NCBI GenBank assembly: GCA_019739215.1
Contig: JAHHDR010000034.1
Span: 62,001-126,000, forward strand
DNA: 64,000 nucleotides
Origin: Rhizobium sp.
GTDB taxonomy: Bacteria > Pseudomonadota > Alphaproteobacteria > Rhizobiales > Rhizobiaceae
Direction of reading: 5' to 3'
Shown here: positions 17,543 through 27,731 of the stretch, piece after piece
Position numbering within the stretch: position 1 is the first letter of the stretch
How the letters are laid out: every line of letters begins with the position of its first letter
Translations under genes and position numbers: made by a program
Notes under the pieces: model-generated
Database searches by the model: none
What the model was told of the DNA's origin: nothing
Seen by the model: only the letters and a program-made list of their open reading frames with translations

Positions 17543-18634
17543 TCAGACCTCCCGCTTGTCGAAGTCGATGCGCGGGTCGACCCAGGTGTAAATCAGGTCC
17601 GACACCAGTCCGATGAGCAGGCCCATCAGCGAGAAGATGTAGAGCGTGCCGAACACGATCGGGTAGTCGCGCTTGAGCACGGCGTCGTAGCCCATCTTGC
17701 CAAGCCCATCGAGCGAGAAGATCGTCTCGATCAGCAGCGCACCGGTGAAGAAGGCGGAGATGAATGCGCCCGGCAGGCCCGCGATCACGATCAGCATGGC
17801 GTTGCGGAAGACATGGCTGTAGAGCACCCTTTGCTCCGTCAGTCCCTTCGCCCGGGCGGTCACGACATATTGCTTGCGGATCTCGTCGATGAACGAGTTC
17901 TTTGTCAGCAGCGTGGTCGTGGCAAACGCCGAGAGCACCAGCGTCACGATCGGAAGTGCCATGTGCCAGAAATAGTCGATGATCTTCATCGGCCAGGACA
18001 GTTGATCCCAATTGTCGGAGACGATGCCGCGCAGCGGGAACCAGTCGAGGAAGGACCCGCCGGCGAACAGCACGATGAGAAGGATGCCGAACAGGAAACC
18101 CGGCACCGCGTAGCCGACGATGATGATGGCCGAGGTCCAGATGTCGAACGTCGATCCGTCGCTCACCGCCTTGCGGATGCCGAGCGGAATCGAGATCCCG
18201 TAGGAGAGAAGCATCACCCAGAGCCCGAGCGAAATCGAAACCGGCATCTTGTCGATGATCAGGTCGATGACCGACTCGTTGCGGAAGAAGCTCTCGCCGA
18301 AATCGAAGCGGGCGTAGTTCCACATCATTTCCAGGAAGCGCTCATGCGCCGGCTTGTCGAAACCGAACTGCGCTTCCAGCTTCTTTATGAATTCGGGATC
18401 GAGCCCCTGCGCGCCGCGATAGCGGCTGGAAAGTTCGCCCCCCCCGGTATCGAAGCTGTTGATCTCGTTGCCACCGGTCAGCCGGTCGCCGCTTGAGTCC
18501 TGACCCGTCAGTTCGGCGATGATCTGCTCGACGGGACCGCCCGGCGCGAACTGCACGACGATGAAGGACAGCAGCATGATACCGACGAGCGTCGGGATGA
18601 TCAGCGCCAGGCGTCTGAGTATATAGCCGCCCAA
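17543..18634 (-). CDS. yejB: Peptide ABC transporter permease YejB
   Basis: A 363-aa permease with the OppB/DppB-like N-terminus (YILRRLALIIPTLVGIMLLSF), a YejB-type periplasmic insertion around residues 40-115, and five further membrane segments. The cytoplasmic EAA-type loop is RKQYVVTARAKGLTEQRV. It lies 124 bases after yejA and three bases before yejE. It is the partner permease of the yejABEF importer. Confidence 0.95.
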   Translation of the reverse strand: MGGYILRRLALIIPTLVGIMLLSFIVVQFAPGGPVEQIIAELTGQDSSGDRLTGGNEINSFDTGGGELSSRYRGAQGLDPEFIKKLEAQFGFDKPAHERFLEMMWNYARFDFGESFFRNESVIDLIIDKMPVSISLGLWVMLLSYGISIPLGIRKAVSDGSTFDIWTSAIIIVGYAVPGFLFGILLIVLFAGGSFLDWFPLRGIVSDNWDQLSWPMKIIDYFWHMALPIVTLVLSAFATTTLLTKNSFIDEIRKQYVVTARAKGLTEQRVLYSHVFRNAMLIVIAGLPGAFISAFFTGALLIETIFSLDGLGKMGYDAVLKRDYPIVFGTLYIFSLMGLLIGLVSDLIYTWVDPRIDFDKREV

Positions 18635-18758
18635 GTCAGGCCTCCGTCTTTCCGGATCGAGTTCCGCTCAAACATGCCTCCACAACTGGCCATGCCGATG
18701 ATTCGCATCCCGCAAGGGGAATGCCGGTTTGGATTACGCCGCAAGGCTTTCGCGAGGT

Positions 18759-20594
18759 TCAATTCTGCTTTGCCCACCACACCGTCGGGAAGCCTGTGGA
18801 ATAATAGGGCAATTCCGCTGGCCGGTCGAACTTGTCCCAGTAGGCAATGCGGGTGTCGCGCGTCGTATAGCTCGGAACGACGAAGCGGTGGCTGAGCAGC
18901 ACCCGGTCGAGCGCCTTGACGGCGGCGATGTGATCGTCGCGATCCTTGGAGAAGATCACGCGCTTGATCAGTGTGTCGATCGCGGGATCCGAAATGCCGG
19001 AATAGTTCTGCGTGCCATTGGTCTTGGCAGAGTCCGAGCCCCAATATTCTGCCTGCTCGTTGCCCGGATTGAGGGACTCGCCCCAGCCGCTGTACATGAT
19101 GTCGAAGTCACGGCTGCGCGCGCGCTCGATGAATTGCGAAGCGTCGACGGAGCGCACCGAAACGTTGATCCCGAGCCGCTTGAGGTTTTGCGCATACGGA
19201 AGCACGGCGCGCTCCACGACCGGGGAATTCAGCATGATCTCGATGGTGAATTGCCGCCCGGTCGTCACATTGACCATGCGGTTGCCCTGGATCTCGTAGC
19301 CGGCCGCCTTGAAGAGTTGGATCGCCTTGAACATGTTGTCGCGAAACGACTTCGGGTCGCCGGATACCGGGTTCTTGTATTCCTCTGTGAAGATCGTAGC
19401 GGGAATCGCGTCCTTGACCTCATTCAGGATCTCGAGCTCGCGACCTTGCGGAAGCCCCGACGACGCAAGCTCCGTGCCATAGAAGAACGAGTTGATCCGG
19501 GAATACTGTCCGAAAAAGATAGTCTTGTTCAGCGCTTCGAAATCGTAGGCGTAGTTCAAGGCCTCCCGCACCCGGATGTCCTTGAACTGGTCTCGGCGGA
19601 GATTCATGATGAAGCCCACCATCACGCCGGAGTTGCGACCGTCGTTCGGCAATGTCTCGCGCTTGACCCTGCCATCCGTGACGCCGGGAAAATCATACTG
19701 CGTCGCCCAGCGCTTGGCCTCGTTTTCCGCCCAGTAGTCGGTGTCGCCGGCACGGAAGGATTCGAATTCGACATTGCGGTCGGCGAAGAACGCGTAGGTG
19801 ATCGTTCCGAAATTGTCCTGGCCGATATTGACGTTGACGTCCTTGCCCCAATAGTCGCCCCGCAGTTCATAGGTGATGGTCGAGCCGGGCGACACGGACT
19901 TGATCCGGTAGGGACCTGAACCAAGGACGGGCTCGAGCGTGGTCGCGCCAATCTCGCGCTTCTTGCCGTTCGGTCCGGTATCCTCCCACCAGTGCTTCGG
20001 CACGATCAGCAACTGTCCCATGATCGCAGGCAGTTCGCGATTGCCCTTGAGGTCGAAGGTAAAGGTGACCTCGCCTTCGCCCGTCTTGGCGCCGCTCGTC
20101 ACATGCCGGTAGTAGAACAGCTTGGACTGGTCGTATTCCTTGGCCTTGTCGAACGAGAAGAGCACGTCCTCGACGGTCACCGGCTTGCCGTCCGCCCATT
20201 TTGCCTTCGGGTTGAGCTTGAAGGAAACGGATGAGAAATCCGGCGGATAGGCAATGCTCTCGGCAAGCAGGCCATAGCTCGAGAAAGGCTCGTCAAGCGA
20301 GGATTTCATCAGCGTCTCGTAGACCAGACCGATCCCGGCGACGATCGACCCCTTGTTAACCACCGGGTTGAGGTTGTCGAACGTGCCGAGATCGGACAGC
20401 CTGACATCACCGCCCTTCGGCGCGTCTGGATTGACATAGTCGAAATGCTTGAAGCCCGGCGGATACTTGAGTTCTCCGAGCACGGATATTCCGTTGGTCC
20501 AGGGGGCATCTTGAGCCGCTGCGGGCAAAACCAAGGAGAGCGCGACCACCGCCAGCATCATTCCCCTGCGCAGTCCCGAGACGATCAAACCCAT
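18759..20594 (-). CDS. yejA: Periplasmic peptide-binding protein YejA
   Basis: 611 aa of the SBP_bac_5 family. It has a Sec signal peptide (MGLIVSGLRRGMMLAVVALS followed by LVLPAAAQ, cleavage likely near residue 27). The mature part begins with the YejA-like segment PWTNGISVLGELKYPPGFKH. GGDVRLSDLGTFDNLNPVV and a C-terminal FPTVWWAK are also typical of the YejA branch. It is the first gene of yejABEF. The start at 20594 has GGAAGG five bases upstream, and extending upstream would bury the signal peptide. Confidence 0.94.
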   Translation of the reverse strand: MGLIVSGLRRGMMLAVVALSLVLPAAAQDAPWTNGISVLGELKYPPGFKHFDYVNPDAPKGGDVRLSDLGTFDNLNPVVNKGSIVAGIGLVYETLMKSSLDEPFSSYGLLAESIAYPPDFSSVSFKLNPKAKWADGKPVTVEDVLFSFDKAKEYDQSKLFYYRHVTSGAKTGEGEVTFTFDLKGNRELPAIMGQLLIVPKHWWEDTGPNGKKREIGATTLEPVLGSGPYRIKSVSPGSTITYELRGDYWGKDVNVNIGQDNFGTITYAFFADRNVEFESFRAGDTDYWAENEAKRWATQYDFPGVTDGRVKRETLPNDGRNSGVMVGFIMNLRRDQFKDIRVREALNYAYDFEALNKTIFFGQYSRINSFFYGTELASSGLPQGRELEILNEVKDAIPATIFTEEYKNPVSGDPKSFRDNMFKAIQLFKAAGYEIQGNRMVNVTTGRQFTIEIMLNSPVVERAVLPYAQNLKRLGINVSVRSVDASQFIERARSRDFDIMYSGWGESLNPGNEQAEYWGSDSAKTNGTQNYSGISDPAIDTLIKRVIFSKDRDDHIAAVKALDRVLLSHRFVVPSYTTRDTRIAYWDKFDRPAELPYYSTGFPTVWWAKQN

Positions 20595-20797
20595 CTGTAC
20601 CTTCCCTCTCTCGATCGTTGCCGATTTGCCGCAACAGTGCATGAAACCACGCCTATGGCAAATGAACGGCCGCTATGTCGACCTTTTTGATCTTCACCAC
20701 GGATTCACCAGAATCATGGAATTGGTTAGACTGCATGGCAAATCACGATCCCGTTGCACTGTAACGGGAAAGACGCGGCGAAAAGAGGACAACCGGT

Positions 20798-21874
20798 TTG
20801 ATTGCATTCGGTTTCAGGCTCTCCACAGTGATCCTTTCGGTCTTGATGCTGGCATCGGCGGCGCTGGCCCAGGACGCTGTGCCCGCCAAGCAGCTCTTCG
20901 GCAAGATCACACTGCCGTCCAAGCAGCGCGCCATGCCTCTCGGCTTCTATGCGAAGGGCTGCCTTGCCGGCGGCATCGCCATACCCGTTGACGGCCCGGC
21001 GTGGCAGGTGATCCATCTGTCGCGTAACCGCCGCTGGGGCACGCCCGAGATGATCGCGCTCGTCGAGCGGCTGGCGCGCGAATCCAGGGCCGAAGATGGC
21101 TGGAACGGCCTGATGATTGGCGACATTTCCCAGCCCCGCGGCGGTCCGATGCTCTCCGGCCACGCCTCACATCAGATCGGCCTCGATGCCGATATCTGGC
21201 TGACGCCCATGCCGTCTCGTACGATGACTTACGAAGAACGGGAAGTCGTTCCTCGGGCGTCCGTGCTCAAGAGCAGCATGATGCAGGTCGACAACCGCAA
21301 ATGGACCAAGGCGCACCAGCGGCTGATCGTCCGCGCGGCGCGCTATCCCCAGGTCGAGCGTCTCTTCGTCCACCCCGCGATCAAGAAGAAGCTTTGCGAT
21401 ACGCTCGAGGGTTCGGATCGCAATGTCCTCAACAAGATTCGACCGATCTATGGCCACCACTATCATTTCCACATCCGCATGAAGTGCCCGCCGGGGTCGC
21501 AAGGCTGCGAGGATCAGGTCGATCCGCCTGCCGACAGCGGCTGCGGCAAGCAGGTCGCCGACTGGCTCGCCAAGGTCAAGCCGCGACCCGAGGTCAAGCC
21601 GACCAAGCCGGTCAAGGTTGCCAAGCCGAGGCACATGATGCTCTCCGCCCTGCCGGATGCCTGCGCCGTCGTGCTCAAGGCGCCTGCCGTGGCGAACATG
21701 GCCGTGGCGGAATACAATCCGGACGGTACGATTACCCAGACACAGACCGCGGTGACCGCCTACGCGGCCGACACTTCGGCCACCTCCGCCCAGGTCGCTG
21801 CAGGCGACGACTATTCCCTGTTCGTCCCGGCGCTCGGCAGCGTGCCGTTTCCGCTGGTGCGTCCGTCGATGTAG
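20798..21874 (+). CDS. mepA: Penicillin-insensitive murein endopeptidase MepA
   Basis: A 358-aa periplasmic LAS-family metalloendopeptidase cutting D-Ala-mDAP cross-links in peptidoglycan. A signal peptide (FRLSTVILSVLMLASAALAQ) is followed by the catalytic core. Zinc-binding motifs are SGHASHQIGLDADIW and HYHFHIRMKCP. The C-terminal ~85 residues after DSGCGKQVADWL are a rhizobial Lys/Pro/Val-rich extension. The start codon is TTG with AAGAGGAC upstream; no ATG gives the full signal peptide. It is divergent from yejA. Confidence 0.93.
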   Translation: MIAFGFRLSTVILSVLMLASAALAQDAVPAKQLFGKITLPSKQRAMPLGFYAKGCLAGGIAIPVDGPAWQVIHLSRNRRWGTPEMIALVERLARESRAEDGWNGLMIGDISQPRGGPMLSGHASHQIGLDADIWLTPMPSRTMTYEEREVVPRASVLKSSMMQVDNRKWTKAHQRLIVRAARYPQVERLFVHPAIKKKLCDTLEGSDRNVLNKIRPIYGHHYHFHIRMKCPPGSQGCEDQVDPPADSGCGKQVADWLAKVKPRPEVKPTKPVKVAKPRHMMLSALPDACAVVLKAPAVANMAVAEYNPDGTITQTQTAVTAYAADTSATSAQVAAGDDYSLFVPALGSVPFPLVRPSM

Positions 21875-22081
21875 GACAACGGGACGGTCCAGCAATCTTC
21901 CAACGGACGAGCATTGCAACTCGAACCGCACTGCCCTGCGGAATTTTCATTGAAAATTCACGCGCCGGGCAGTTCCCTTCCTCACATCTTCGTGTTACCA
22001 GCCCGCGTCATCTTCCATTTGCTATTCGCGCCGATCGCGGTTCTCCCAGCCGCCACCGGGCCGTTTTTTTAGGAGCATGGC

Positions 22082-23578
22082 ATGGCACGTCTCATAGAAA
22101 CCATCACCGGTCTCGAAGCGCTGACCTTCGACGACGTGCTGCTCCAGCCGGGGCATTCCGAAATCATGCCCGGCCAGACCAACATCGCCACCAAGATCGC
22201 GGCCGATATCGAACTCAACCTTCCGATTCTCTCGGCTGCCATGGACACGGTTACCGAAGCCCGCCTCGCCATTGCTATGGCCCAGGCCGGCGGCATCGGC
22301 GTCATCCATCGCAATCTCACACCGATCGAACAGGCCGAGCAGGTCCGGCAGGTCAAGAAGTTCGAGAGCGGCATGGTGGTCAACCCGGTGACGATCGGGC
22401 CGAATGCCACGCTGGCCGAGGCCTTCGCACTGATGAAGGCACATGGCATCTCGGGCATTCCAGTCGTCGAAGGCAACGGCTCGGCCCGCACCGGCAAGCT
22501 GGTCGGCATCCTCACCAACCGCGACGTCCGCTTCGCCTCCAACCCGGAGCAGAAGATCCACGAACTGATGACCAAGGAAAACCTGGTCACGGTGAAGGAT
22601 GGCATCGACCAGACCGAAGCCAAGCGACTGCTGCACAACCGCCGCATCGAAAAGCTGCTGGTCGTCGACGATGCAGGCCATTGCATCGGGCTGATCACCG
22701 TAAAGGACATCGAGAAGTCGCAGCTCAACCCCAATGCCTCCAAGGACGCCCAGGGCCGCCTGCGTGTCGCGGCCGCCACCAGCGTCGGCGATGACGGCTT
22801 CGAGCGTGCCGAGCGGCTTATCGATGCCGGTATCGACCTGCTGGTCATCGACACCGCGCACGGCCATTCGCAGCGTGTGCTCGATGCCGTGACGCGGGCC
22901 AAGAAGCTGTCCAACTCGGTCCGCATCATGGCCGGCAATGTCGCCACGCCATCAGGCACCCAGGCGCTGATCGATGCCGGCGCCGATGCCGTCAAGGTCG
23001 GCATCGGCCCGGGCTCGATCTGCACCACCCGCATCGTCGCCGGCGTCGGCGTGCCGCAGCTCGCCGCGATCATGGGCGCCGTGGATGTCGCCCGCAAGAA
23101 CGACATCCCCGTCATTGCCGATGGCGGAATCAAGTTCTCCGGCGACCTCGCCAAGGCGATTGCCGCCGGCGCCTCCGCCGTCATGGTCGGCTCGCTGCTC
23201 GCCGGAACCGACGAAAGCCCGGGTGAGACCTATCTCTACCAGGGCCGCTCCTTCAAAGCCTATCGCGGCATGGGCTCCGTCGGCGCCATGGCCCGCGGCT
23301 CGGCCGACCGCTACTTCCAGGCGGAGGTGCGCGACACGTTGAAGCTGGTGCCCGAGGGTATCGAGGGCCAGGTCGCCTACAAGGGGCCGGTCTCGTCGGT
23401 CCTGCACCAGCTCGCCGGTGGCCTGCGCGCCTCGATGGGTTATGTCGGCGGCGCCACCATCCCCGACTTCCAGGAAAAGGCGACCTTCGTGCGCATCTCC
23501 GGCGCCGGCCTTCGCGAAAGCCATACCCACGGCGTGACCATCACCCGCGAAAGCCCGAACTATCCCGGCGGCGCATGA
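22082..23578 (+). CDS. guaB: IMP dehydrogenase
   Basis: 498 aa, the first committed enzyme of GMP synthesis (IMP to XMP with NAD+). The TIM barrel is split by two CBS domains at about residues 95-205. The active-site loop [13 protein letters not shown] carries the catalytic cysteine, followed by [22 protein letters not shown] and the flap [14 protein letters not shown] lies upstream of ATG. The stop overlaps the start of the next gene (ATGA). No purine riboswitch is evident in the ~200-base leader. Confidence 0.97.
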   Translation: MARLIETITGLEALTFDDVLLQPGHSEIMPGQTNIATKIAADIELNLPILSAAMDTVTEARLAIAMAQAGGIGVIHRNLTPIEQAEQVRQVKKFESGMVVNPVTIGPNATLAEAFALMKAHGISGIPVVEGNGSARTGKLVGILTNRDVRFASNPEQKIHELMTKENLVTVKDGIDQTEAKRLLHNRRIEKLLVVDDAGHCIGLITVKDIEKSQLNPNASKDAQGRLRVAAATSVGDDGFERAERLIDAGIDLLVIDTAHGHSQRVLDAVTRAKKLSNSVRIMAGNVATPSGTQALIDAGADAVKVGIGPGSICTTRIVAGVGVPQLAAIMGAVDVARKNDIPVIADGGIKFSGDLAKAIAAGASAVMVGSLLAGTDESPGETYLYQGRSFKAYRGMGSVGAMARGSADRYFQAEVRDTLKLVPEGIEGQVAYKGPVSSVLHQLAGGLRASMGYVGGATIPDFQEKATFVRISGAGLRESHTHGVTITRESPNYPGGA

Positions 23579-24129
23579 TGCCGGGCATAGGCTGGATGCT
23601 GACAGGCGCCTGGATGCCGGCGCTGTGGGCCGCCACAGCGGCCAGCCTCCTGCTCGCTGTCTATATGCGCGTCCAGGCTCCCGCCTTCACGGCACTGCAG
23701 GCACATAGCTTCTTCGGCTATCATGTGCGGCGCGTGAAGAAGATGATGCGCGTGCTGCATGGCGATCGTGAGAAGCTCGCCCGCGTCAACCGGGTTCGCA
23801 AGCTCGACCAGATCCTGCCGGTGCTGACGGGTGCCACGCTGATTGGCTGGTCGCTGCATTTCTCGGGCATTCTCGGCGCATCGCATCTCGTGCCGCAAAC
23901 CACCCTGGCGCTCGCGGTTGCGGCCAGCCTCGTTGCCGTTGGGTGTGACTATCTCGAGAATGCGCGCATCGGCGCCATGGTCGATGCCCTTCCCGCCGAG
24001 CCCGGCAACGATGTGATCCGCGCCGCATCGCGTGTTACGATCGTCAAGCTCTGGAGTTATTCGCTCGCCTTTGTGATCGTCGTGCTCGATGCCAGCGTAT
24101 TGATTGTCCTGAAGGCCATCGCCGGCTGA
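23575..24129 (+). CDS. Conserved four-helix membrane protein coupled to guaB
   Basis: 184 aa with about four hydrophobic segments (residues ~8-28, 78-98, 108-124 and 158-180) and a basic cytoplasmic loop ([20 protein letters not shown]). The ATG overlaps the guaB stop, so it is translationally coupled. I do not recognise a named family. Its position between guaB and a MAPEG-type membrane gene suggests an operon, not a purine role. Confidence 0.7.
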   Translation: MMPGIGWMLTGAWMPALWAATAASLLLAVYMRVQAPAFTALQAHSFFGYHVRRVKKMMRVLHGDREKLARVNRVRKLDQILPVLTGATLIGWSLHFSGILGASHLVPQTTLALAVAASLVAVGCDYLENARIGAMVDALPAEPGNDVIRAASRVTIVKLWSYSLAFVIVVLDASVLIVLKAIAG

Positions 24130-24143
24130 ACGGAGAGTCACGC

Positions 24144-24563
24144 ATGCAGCAATCCACCGCCATCTTCTGGCCCGTATTCGTCCAGGTCGCGCTGATCTAT
24201 CTCGTCTACTACCTCCTCTTCAGCCGCAGGCAGGCCGAGGTAAAGGCGGGACGTGCGCGGCTTTCCCAGTTCCGCGACAATGCGGCCGAGCCAGACGAAA
24301 CCCGCGCGCTGAAAAACAACCTCACCAACCAATACGAATTGCCGGTCCTGTTCATGGTCGGCTGCCTCGCCAGCTACGCCACCGGCAATGCCGACCTCCT
24401 CGCCGTCCTCTTGGCGTGGCTCTTCGTGGCGCTGCGCATCGTCCACGCCGTCATTCACATCGGCCAGAACCGGCTGCGCCATCGCGTCCCGGTCTTCATT
24501 GCCGGCTATGTTGTCAACGGCCTGCTCTGGCTGTGGCTGGCGATCAACATTGCGATAGTTTAA
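24144..24563 (+). CDS. MAPEG-family membrane protein
   Basis: 139 aa with four predicted membrane helices and the MAPEG core: the ALKNNLTNQYELPVLFMVG segment and LRIVHAVIHIGQNRLRHRVP. MAPEG proteins include microsomal glutathione transferases, but the bacterial members are largely uncharacterised. CGGAGAG precedes ATG 24144. It is 14 bases after the preceding membrane protein and probably cotranscribed with guaB. Confidence 0.82.
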   Translation: MQQSTAIFWPVFVQVALIYLVYYLLFSRRQAEVKAGRARLSQFRDNAAEPDETRALKNNLTNQYELPVLFMVGCLASYATGNADLLAVLLAWLFVALRIVHAVIHIGQNRLRHRVPVFIAGYVVNGLLWLWLAINIAIV

Positions 24564-24656
24564 TTTTGCAGCGCAGCAATTGCTGCCTATATGGATCCCG
24601 TAGAGAGAAGCAATCGCCATTCCCGAGTGTGAGTCACGGGTGCGGCGTCGCGCGGG

Positions 24657-25832
24657 ATGCTCGACATGGACCTCGGCACGGACAGGAAATATCTGGTTCT
24701 CCAGGGCGGCGGCGCGCTCGGCGCCTACCAGGCCGGCGCCTATGAGGCGCTTCACGAGGCGGGCGTCAGGCCGGAATGGATCGCCGGCATCTCGATCGGA
24801 TCGATCAATGCGGCGATCATCGCCGGCAGCCCCGAGAAACGCCGCGTCGACAACCTGCGCCGGTTCTGGGAGACGGCGACGTCGGGGCCCACAAGCCTGC
24901 CGTTCAGGACAGGCCCCCTGATCCGCAAATGGCTGAACGAGTATTCCGCCGCTTTCAGCGCGACATCGGGCGTCAACGGCTTCTACATCCCCCGGTCAAT
25001 GATGCCCTGGCAATATGCCGCAGAACCGAAGGCCGCGATCAGTGTCTACGACACCACACCGCTGATCGACACGCTGAACGAGCTCGTCGACTTCGACCGG
25101 ATCAACCACGGCGCCATCAGGTTGAGCCTTGGCGCCGTCGAGGTCGAGACCGGCAATTTCGCCTATTTCGACACCCATCCCTGCCGGCTTCGCAAAGAAC
25201 CGGTGCCGCTCACGGCCCACCACGTCGCCGCCTCGGGCGCACTGCCGCCGGGCTTTCCGCCGGTCGAAATCGACGGCAAGCACTATTGGGACGGAGGCCT
25301 AGTCTCGAACACGCCCTTCCAATGGGTCATCGACGAGCGCAACACGCGCGAGGACATCTGCGTCTTCCAGGTCGACCTGTTCTCGGCGCTGGGCGAGCTC
25401 CCGCGCGACATGTCGGATGTTCTGGCGCGCGAGAAGGAGATCCGCTTCTCCAGCCGCACCCGCCTCAACACCAACGAAGCCGCGCGGCACGAGCGCTACG
25501 AGAAAGCGCTGCGTCGCCTTCTGGGCAAGCTCCCGCCCGACCTCGCCAACGATCCCGACGTCAACTATCTCAAGTCGCAGGACGACCGCGGCGCCGTGAC
25601 GGCGGTGCATCTCATCTATGCCCGCAAGCCCTACGAGACTCATTCCATGGACAACGAATTCTCCCGCCTGACGATGGAAGAGCATTGGCGTGCGGGCTAC
25701 GACGACGTTGTGAAGACATTCGCATCGCCGCAATGGAAGAACCGCGTGATCCCCAACGACGGCTTCGTCGCGATCGACTACCGCCGGGACCATGCAAGAC
25801 CCGAAGGAGGACTACATGAACCTGCAAGGTAA
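24657..25832 (+). CDS. Patatin-like phospholipase (DUF3734 type)
   Basis: 391 aa. The patatin domain has the oxyanion loop [12 protein letters not shown] (residues ~16-27), nucleophile elbow GISIGS (Ser46) and catalytic Asp motif WDGG. After about residue 260 comes a C-terminal DUF3734-like region ([19 protein letters not shown]). These proteins are serine acyl hydrolases. Its 3' end overlaps the 3-hydroxybutyrate dehydrogenase gene by 17 bases. That pairing recurs in proteobacteria and hints at a role in polyhydroxybutyrate or lipid turnover (inference). ATG 24666 is an alternative start. Confidence 0.88.
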   Translation: MLDMDLGTDRKYLVLQGGGALGAYQAGAYEALHEAGVRPEWIAGISIGSINAAIIAGSPEKRRVDNLRRFWETATSGPTSLPFRTGPLIRKWLNEYSAAFSATSGVNGFYIPRSMMPWQYAAEPKAAISVYDTTPLIDTLNELVDFDRINHGAIRLSLGAVEVETGNFAYFDTHPCRLRKEPVPLTAHHVAASGALPPGFPPVEIDGKHYWDGGLVSNTPFQWVIDERNTREDICVFQVDLFSALGELPRDMSDVLAREKEIRFSSRTRLNTNEAARHERYEKALRRLLGKLPPDLANDPDVNYLKSQDDRGAVTAVHLIYARKPYETHSMDNEFSRLTMEEHWRAGYDDVVKTFASPQWKNRVIPNDGFVAIDYRRDHARPEGGLHEPAR

Positions 25833-26598
25833 GATCGCCATCGTCACCGGTGCTGCGAGTGGCATCGGGCTCGGCATCGCCAGGCGCTATGTCGAAGCCG
25901 GCGCGAAAGTCGCCATCGCCGATCTCAAGGCGGAGGCGGCCGAGGCGGCAGCGGCCGAACTGACCAGGACCGGCCCCGGTGAGGCGATCGGAATTGCGAT
26001 GGACGTCACCAGCGAAGACGCCGTCAACAAGGGCGTCGCGGATGTCGTTGCGAAATGGGGCACGGTCGACGTGCTCGTCTCCAATGCCGGCATCCAGATC
26101 GTCAACCGCATCGAGGACTTCGCCTATTCCGACTGGAAGAAGATGCTCGCGATCCATCTCGACGGCGCCTTCCTGACCACCAAGGCGGTGCTGCCGCATA
26201 TGCAGAAGCAGAAATCCGGCGCCGTGCTCTACATGGGCTCGGTCCATTCCAAGGAGGCGTCGCCGGCCAAGTCCGCTTATATCACTGCCAAGCACGGGCT
26301 GCTGGGTCTCGCCCGCTCGGTGGCGAAGGAGAACGGCATGCACGGCATCCGCTCCAACGTGATCTGCCCCGGCTTCGTGCGCACCCCGCTGGTCGACAAG
26401 CAGATCCCGGAACAGGCGAAAACGCTGGGGATTTCCGAAGAAGAGGTGGTCAAGAATGTCATGCTCGGCCAGACGGTCGATGGTGAATTCACAACGATCG
26501 AGGATGTCGCCGAAGTGGCCTGCTTCTTTGCCGCCTTTCCCACCAACGCGCTGACCGGCCAGTCGCTGATCGTCAGCCACGGCTGGCACGTCGAGTAG
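25816..26598 (+). CDS. bdhA: 3-hydroxybutyrate dehydrogenase (SDR)
   Basis: A 260-aa classical short-chain dehydrogenase. It shows cofactor motif [12 protein letters not shown] near residue 10, NAG, the serine of [21 protein letters not shown], and the catalytic YxxxK. The C-terminal [15 protein letters not shown] ending matches D-3-hydroxybutyrate dehydrogenases, which interconvert 3-hydroxybutyrate and acetoacetate. A near-perfect AAGGAGG five bases before ATG 25816 fixes the start inside the end of the patatin gene. Longer starts would place the ribosome site inside the coding region. Confidence 0.9.
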   Translation: MNLQGKIAIVTGAASGIGLGIARRYVEAGAKVAIADLKAEAAEAAAAELTRTGPGEAIGIAMDVTSEDAVNKGVADVVAKWGTVDVLVSNAGIQIVNRIEDFAYSDWKKMLAIHLDGAFLTTKAVLPHMQKQKSGAVLYMGSVHSKEASPAKSAYITAKHGLLGLARSVAKENGMHGIRSNVICPGFVRTPLVDKQIPEQAKTLGISEEEVVKNVMLGQTVDGEFTTIEDVAEVACFFAAFPTNALTGQSLIVSHGWHVE

Positions 26599-26745
26599 GG
26601 CTTAACAAACGCCTCGCACCGCCATCCGTTCCATCACGCTTTTTTGACCCCTCCGGGCGCGGCATTTGCGGCGCCTTTCGTGGTCTTTGCCTCACTCCCG
26701 GCTAGAGTGGCCGCTAACCGTGAAACCAACAGGGAGGCAAGCGCC

Positions 26746-27618
26746 ATGGACCAGCCCCGGATCACCCAGGCGATGATCGACGCCTATGACGAATATACCC
26801 ATCTTACACTCGATCGCCGCGCATTCATGCAGAAACTCAGGATGCTCGCCGGCTCGGGCGCGGCCGCCGCAGCCATCGCGCCGCTGCTCGCCGCCAGCCA
26901 GGCGGCGGCCGAGGTCATCCCCGCCGATGACGACAGGTTGACGACGACGGACCTGACCTATCGCGGCGCACCGAGCGACATCAAGGCCTATGCGGCCATG
27001 CCGAAGGACGCGACCAAACTGCCGGCCGTCCTTGTCATCCACGAGAACCGCGGCCTCAACGCCCATATCAAGGACGTCACCCGCCGCATGGCGCTTGAGG
27101 GCTTTCTCGCAGTGGCCCCGGACATGCTCTCGCCGTCCGGTGGCACCCCCGATAATGAAGACAAGGCGCGGGAGATGATCGGACAGATCACATCAGACAT
27201 CTACGGCTCCAATCTCCTCGCCGCCGTCGAATTTCTAAAGACGCATCCGAACTCGACCGGCAATGTCGGCGCCATCGGCTTCTGCTGGGGCGGCGGACAG
27301 GTCAACCGGCTGGCAACGCTGTCGCCGGACCTGAAGGCCGGCGTCGCCTATTACGGCGCCCAGGCCAAGGCCGAGGACGTGCCTGACATCAGCGCTGCGC
27401 TGATGCTGCACTATGCCGGCCTCGATGAGCGCATCAATGCCGGCATCGACGCCTACAAGGCCGCCCTCGAGGCCAACAAGAAGGATGTGCAGATCTTCAT
27501 TTATGACGGGGTCAACCACGCATTCAATAACGATACGTCAGCGGCTCGCTACAACAAGGAAGCAGCCGACCTGGCCTGGGCCCGGACGGTCGAGTTCCTC
27601 AAGCAGAAGCTCGGCTGA
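26746..27618 (+). CDS. Exported dienelactone-hydrolase-family protein
   Basis: 290 aa. After a 20-residue lead comes a twin-arginine-like signal (DRRAFMQKLRMLAGSGAAAA followed by a hydrophobic stretch to ~residue 56). The DLH alpha/beta-hydrolase then shows its triad: Cys180 in GFCWGGG, Asp227 in GLDERI and His258 in GVNHAF, and Glu100 in HENRG. Members hydrolyse dienelactones or other esters. AGGGAGG nine bases before ATG 26746 supports the start. The next gene is an intradiol-dioxygenase-like protein, also with an export signal. Confidence 0.88.
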   Translation: MDQPRITQAMIDAYDEYTHLTLDRRAFMQKLRMLAGSGAAAAAIAPLLAASQAAAEVIPADDDRLTTTDLTYRGAPSDIKAYAAMPKDATKLPAVLVIHENRGLNAHIKDVTRRMALEGFLAVAPDMLSPSGGTPDNEDKAREMIGQITSDIYGSNLLAAVEFLKTHPNSTGNVGAIGFCWGGGQVNRLATLSPDLKAGVAYYGAQAKAEDVPDISAALMLHYAGLDERINAGIDAYKAALEANKKDVQIFIYDGVNHAFNNDTSAARYNKEAADLAWARTVEFLKQKLG

Positions 27619-27731
27619 TCGGCGCGGCCGGGACTCGCCCCCGTCCCGGCCGCACTCTTCCATTACCATGATTTAACTTGGAATTTTGGCTGCGCGGGAT
27701 AGACCGGTCAGGTAACCTTGCGAGACGTGGC

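Noticed and set aside
16697..18496. 599-codon frame antisense to yejE and yejB
   Set aside because: His/Asp/Arg-rich composition typical of reverse frames; both yej genes are unmistakable.
21875..22081. Purine riboswitch or attenuator before guaB
   Set aside because: A T-run precedes the ribosome site but has no convincing stem before it, and no aptamer-like core is visible.
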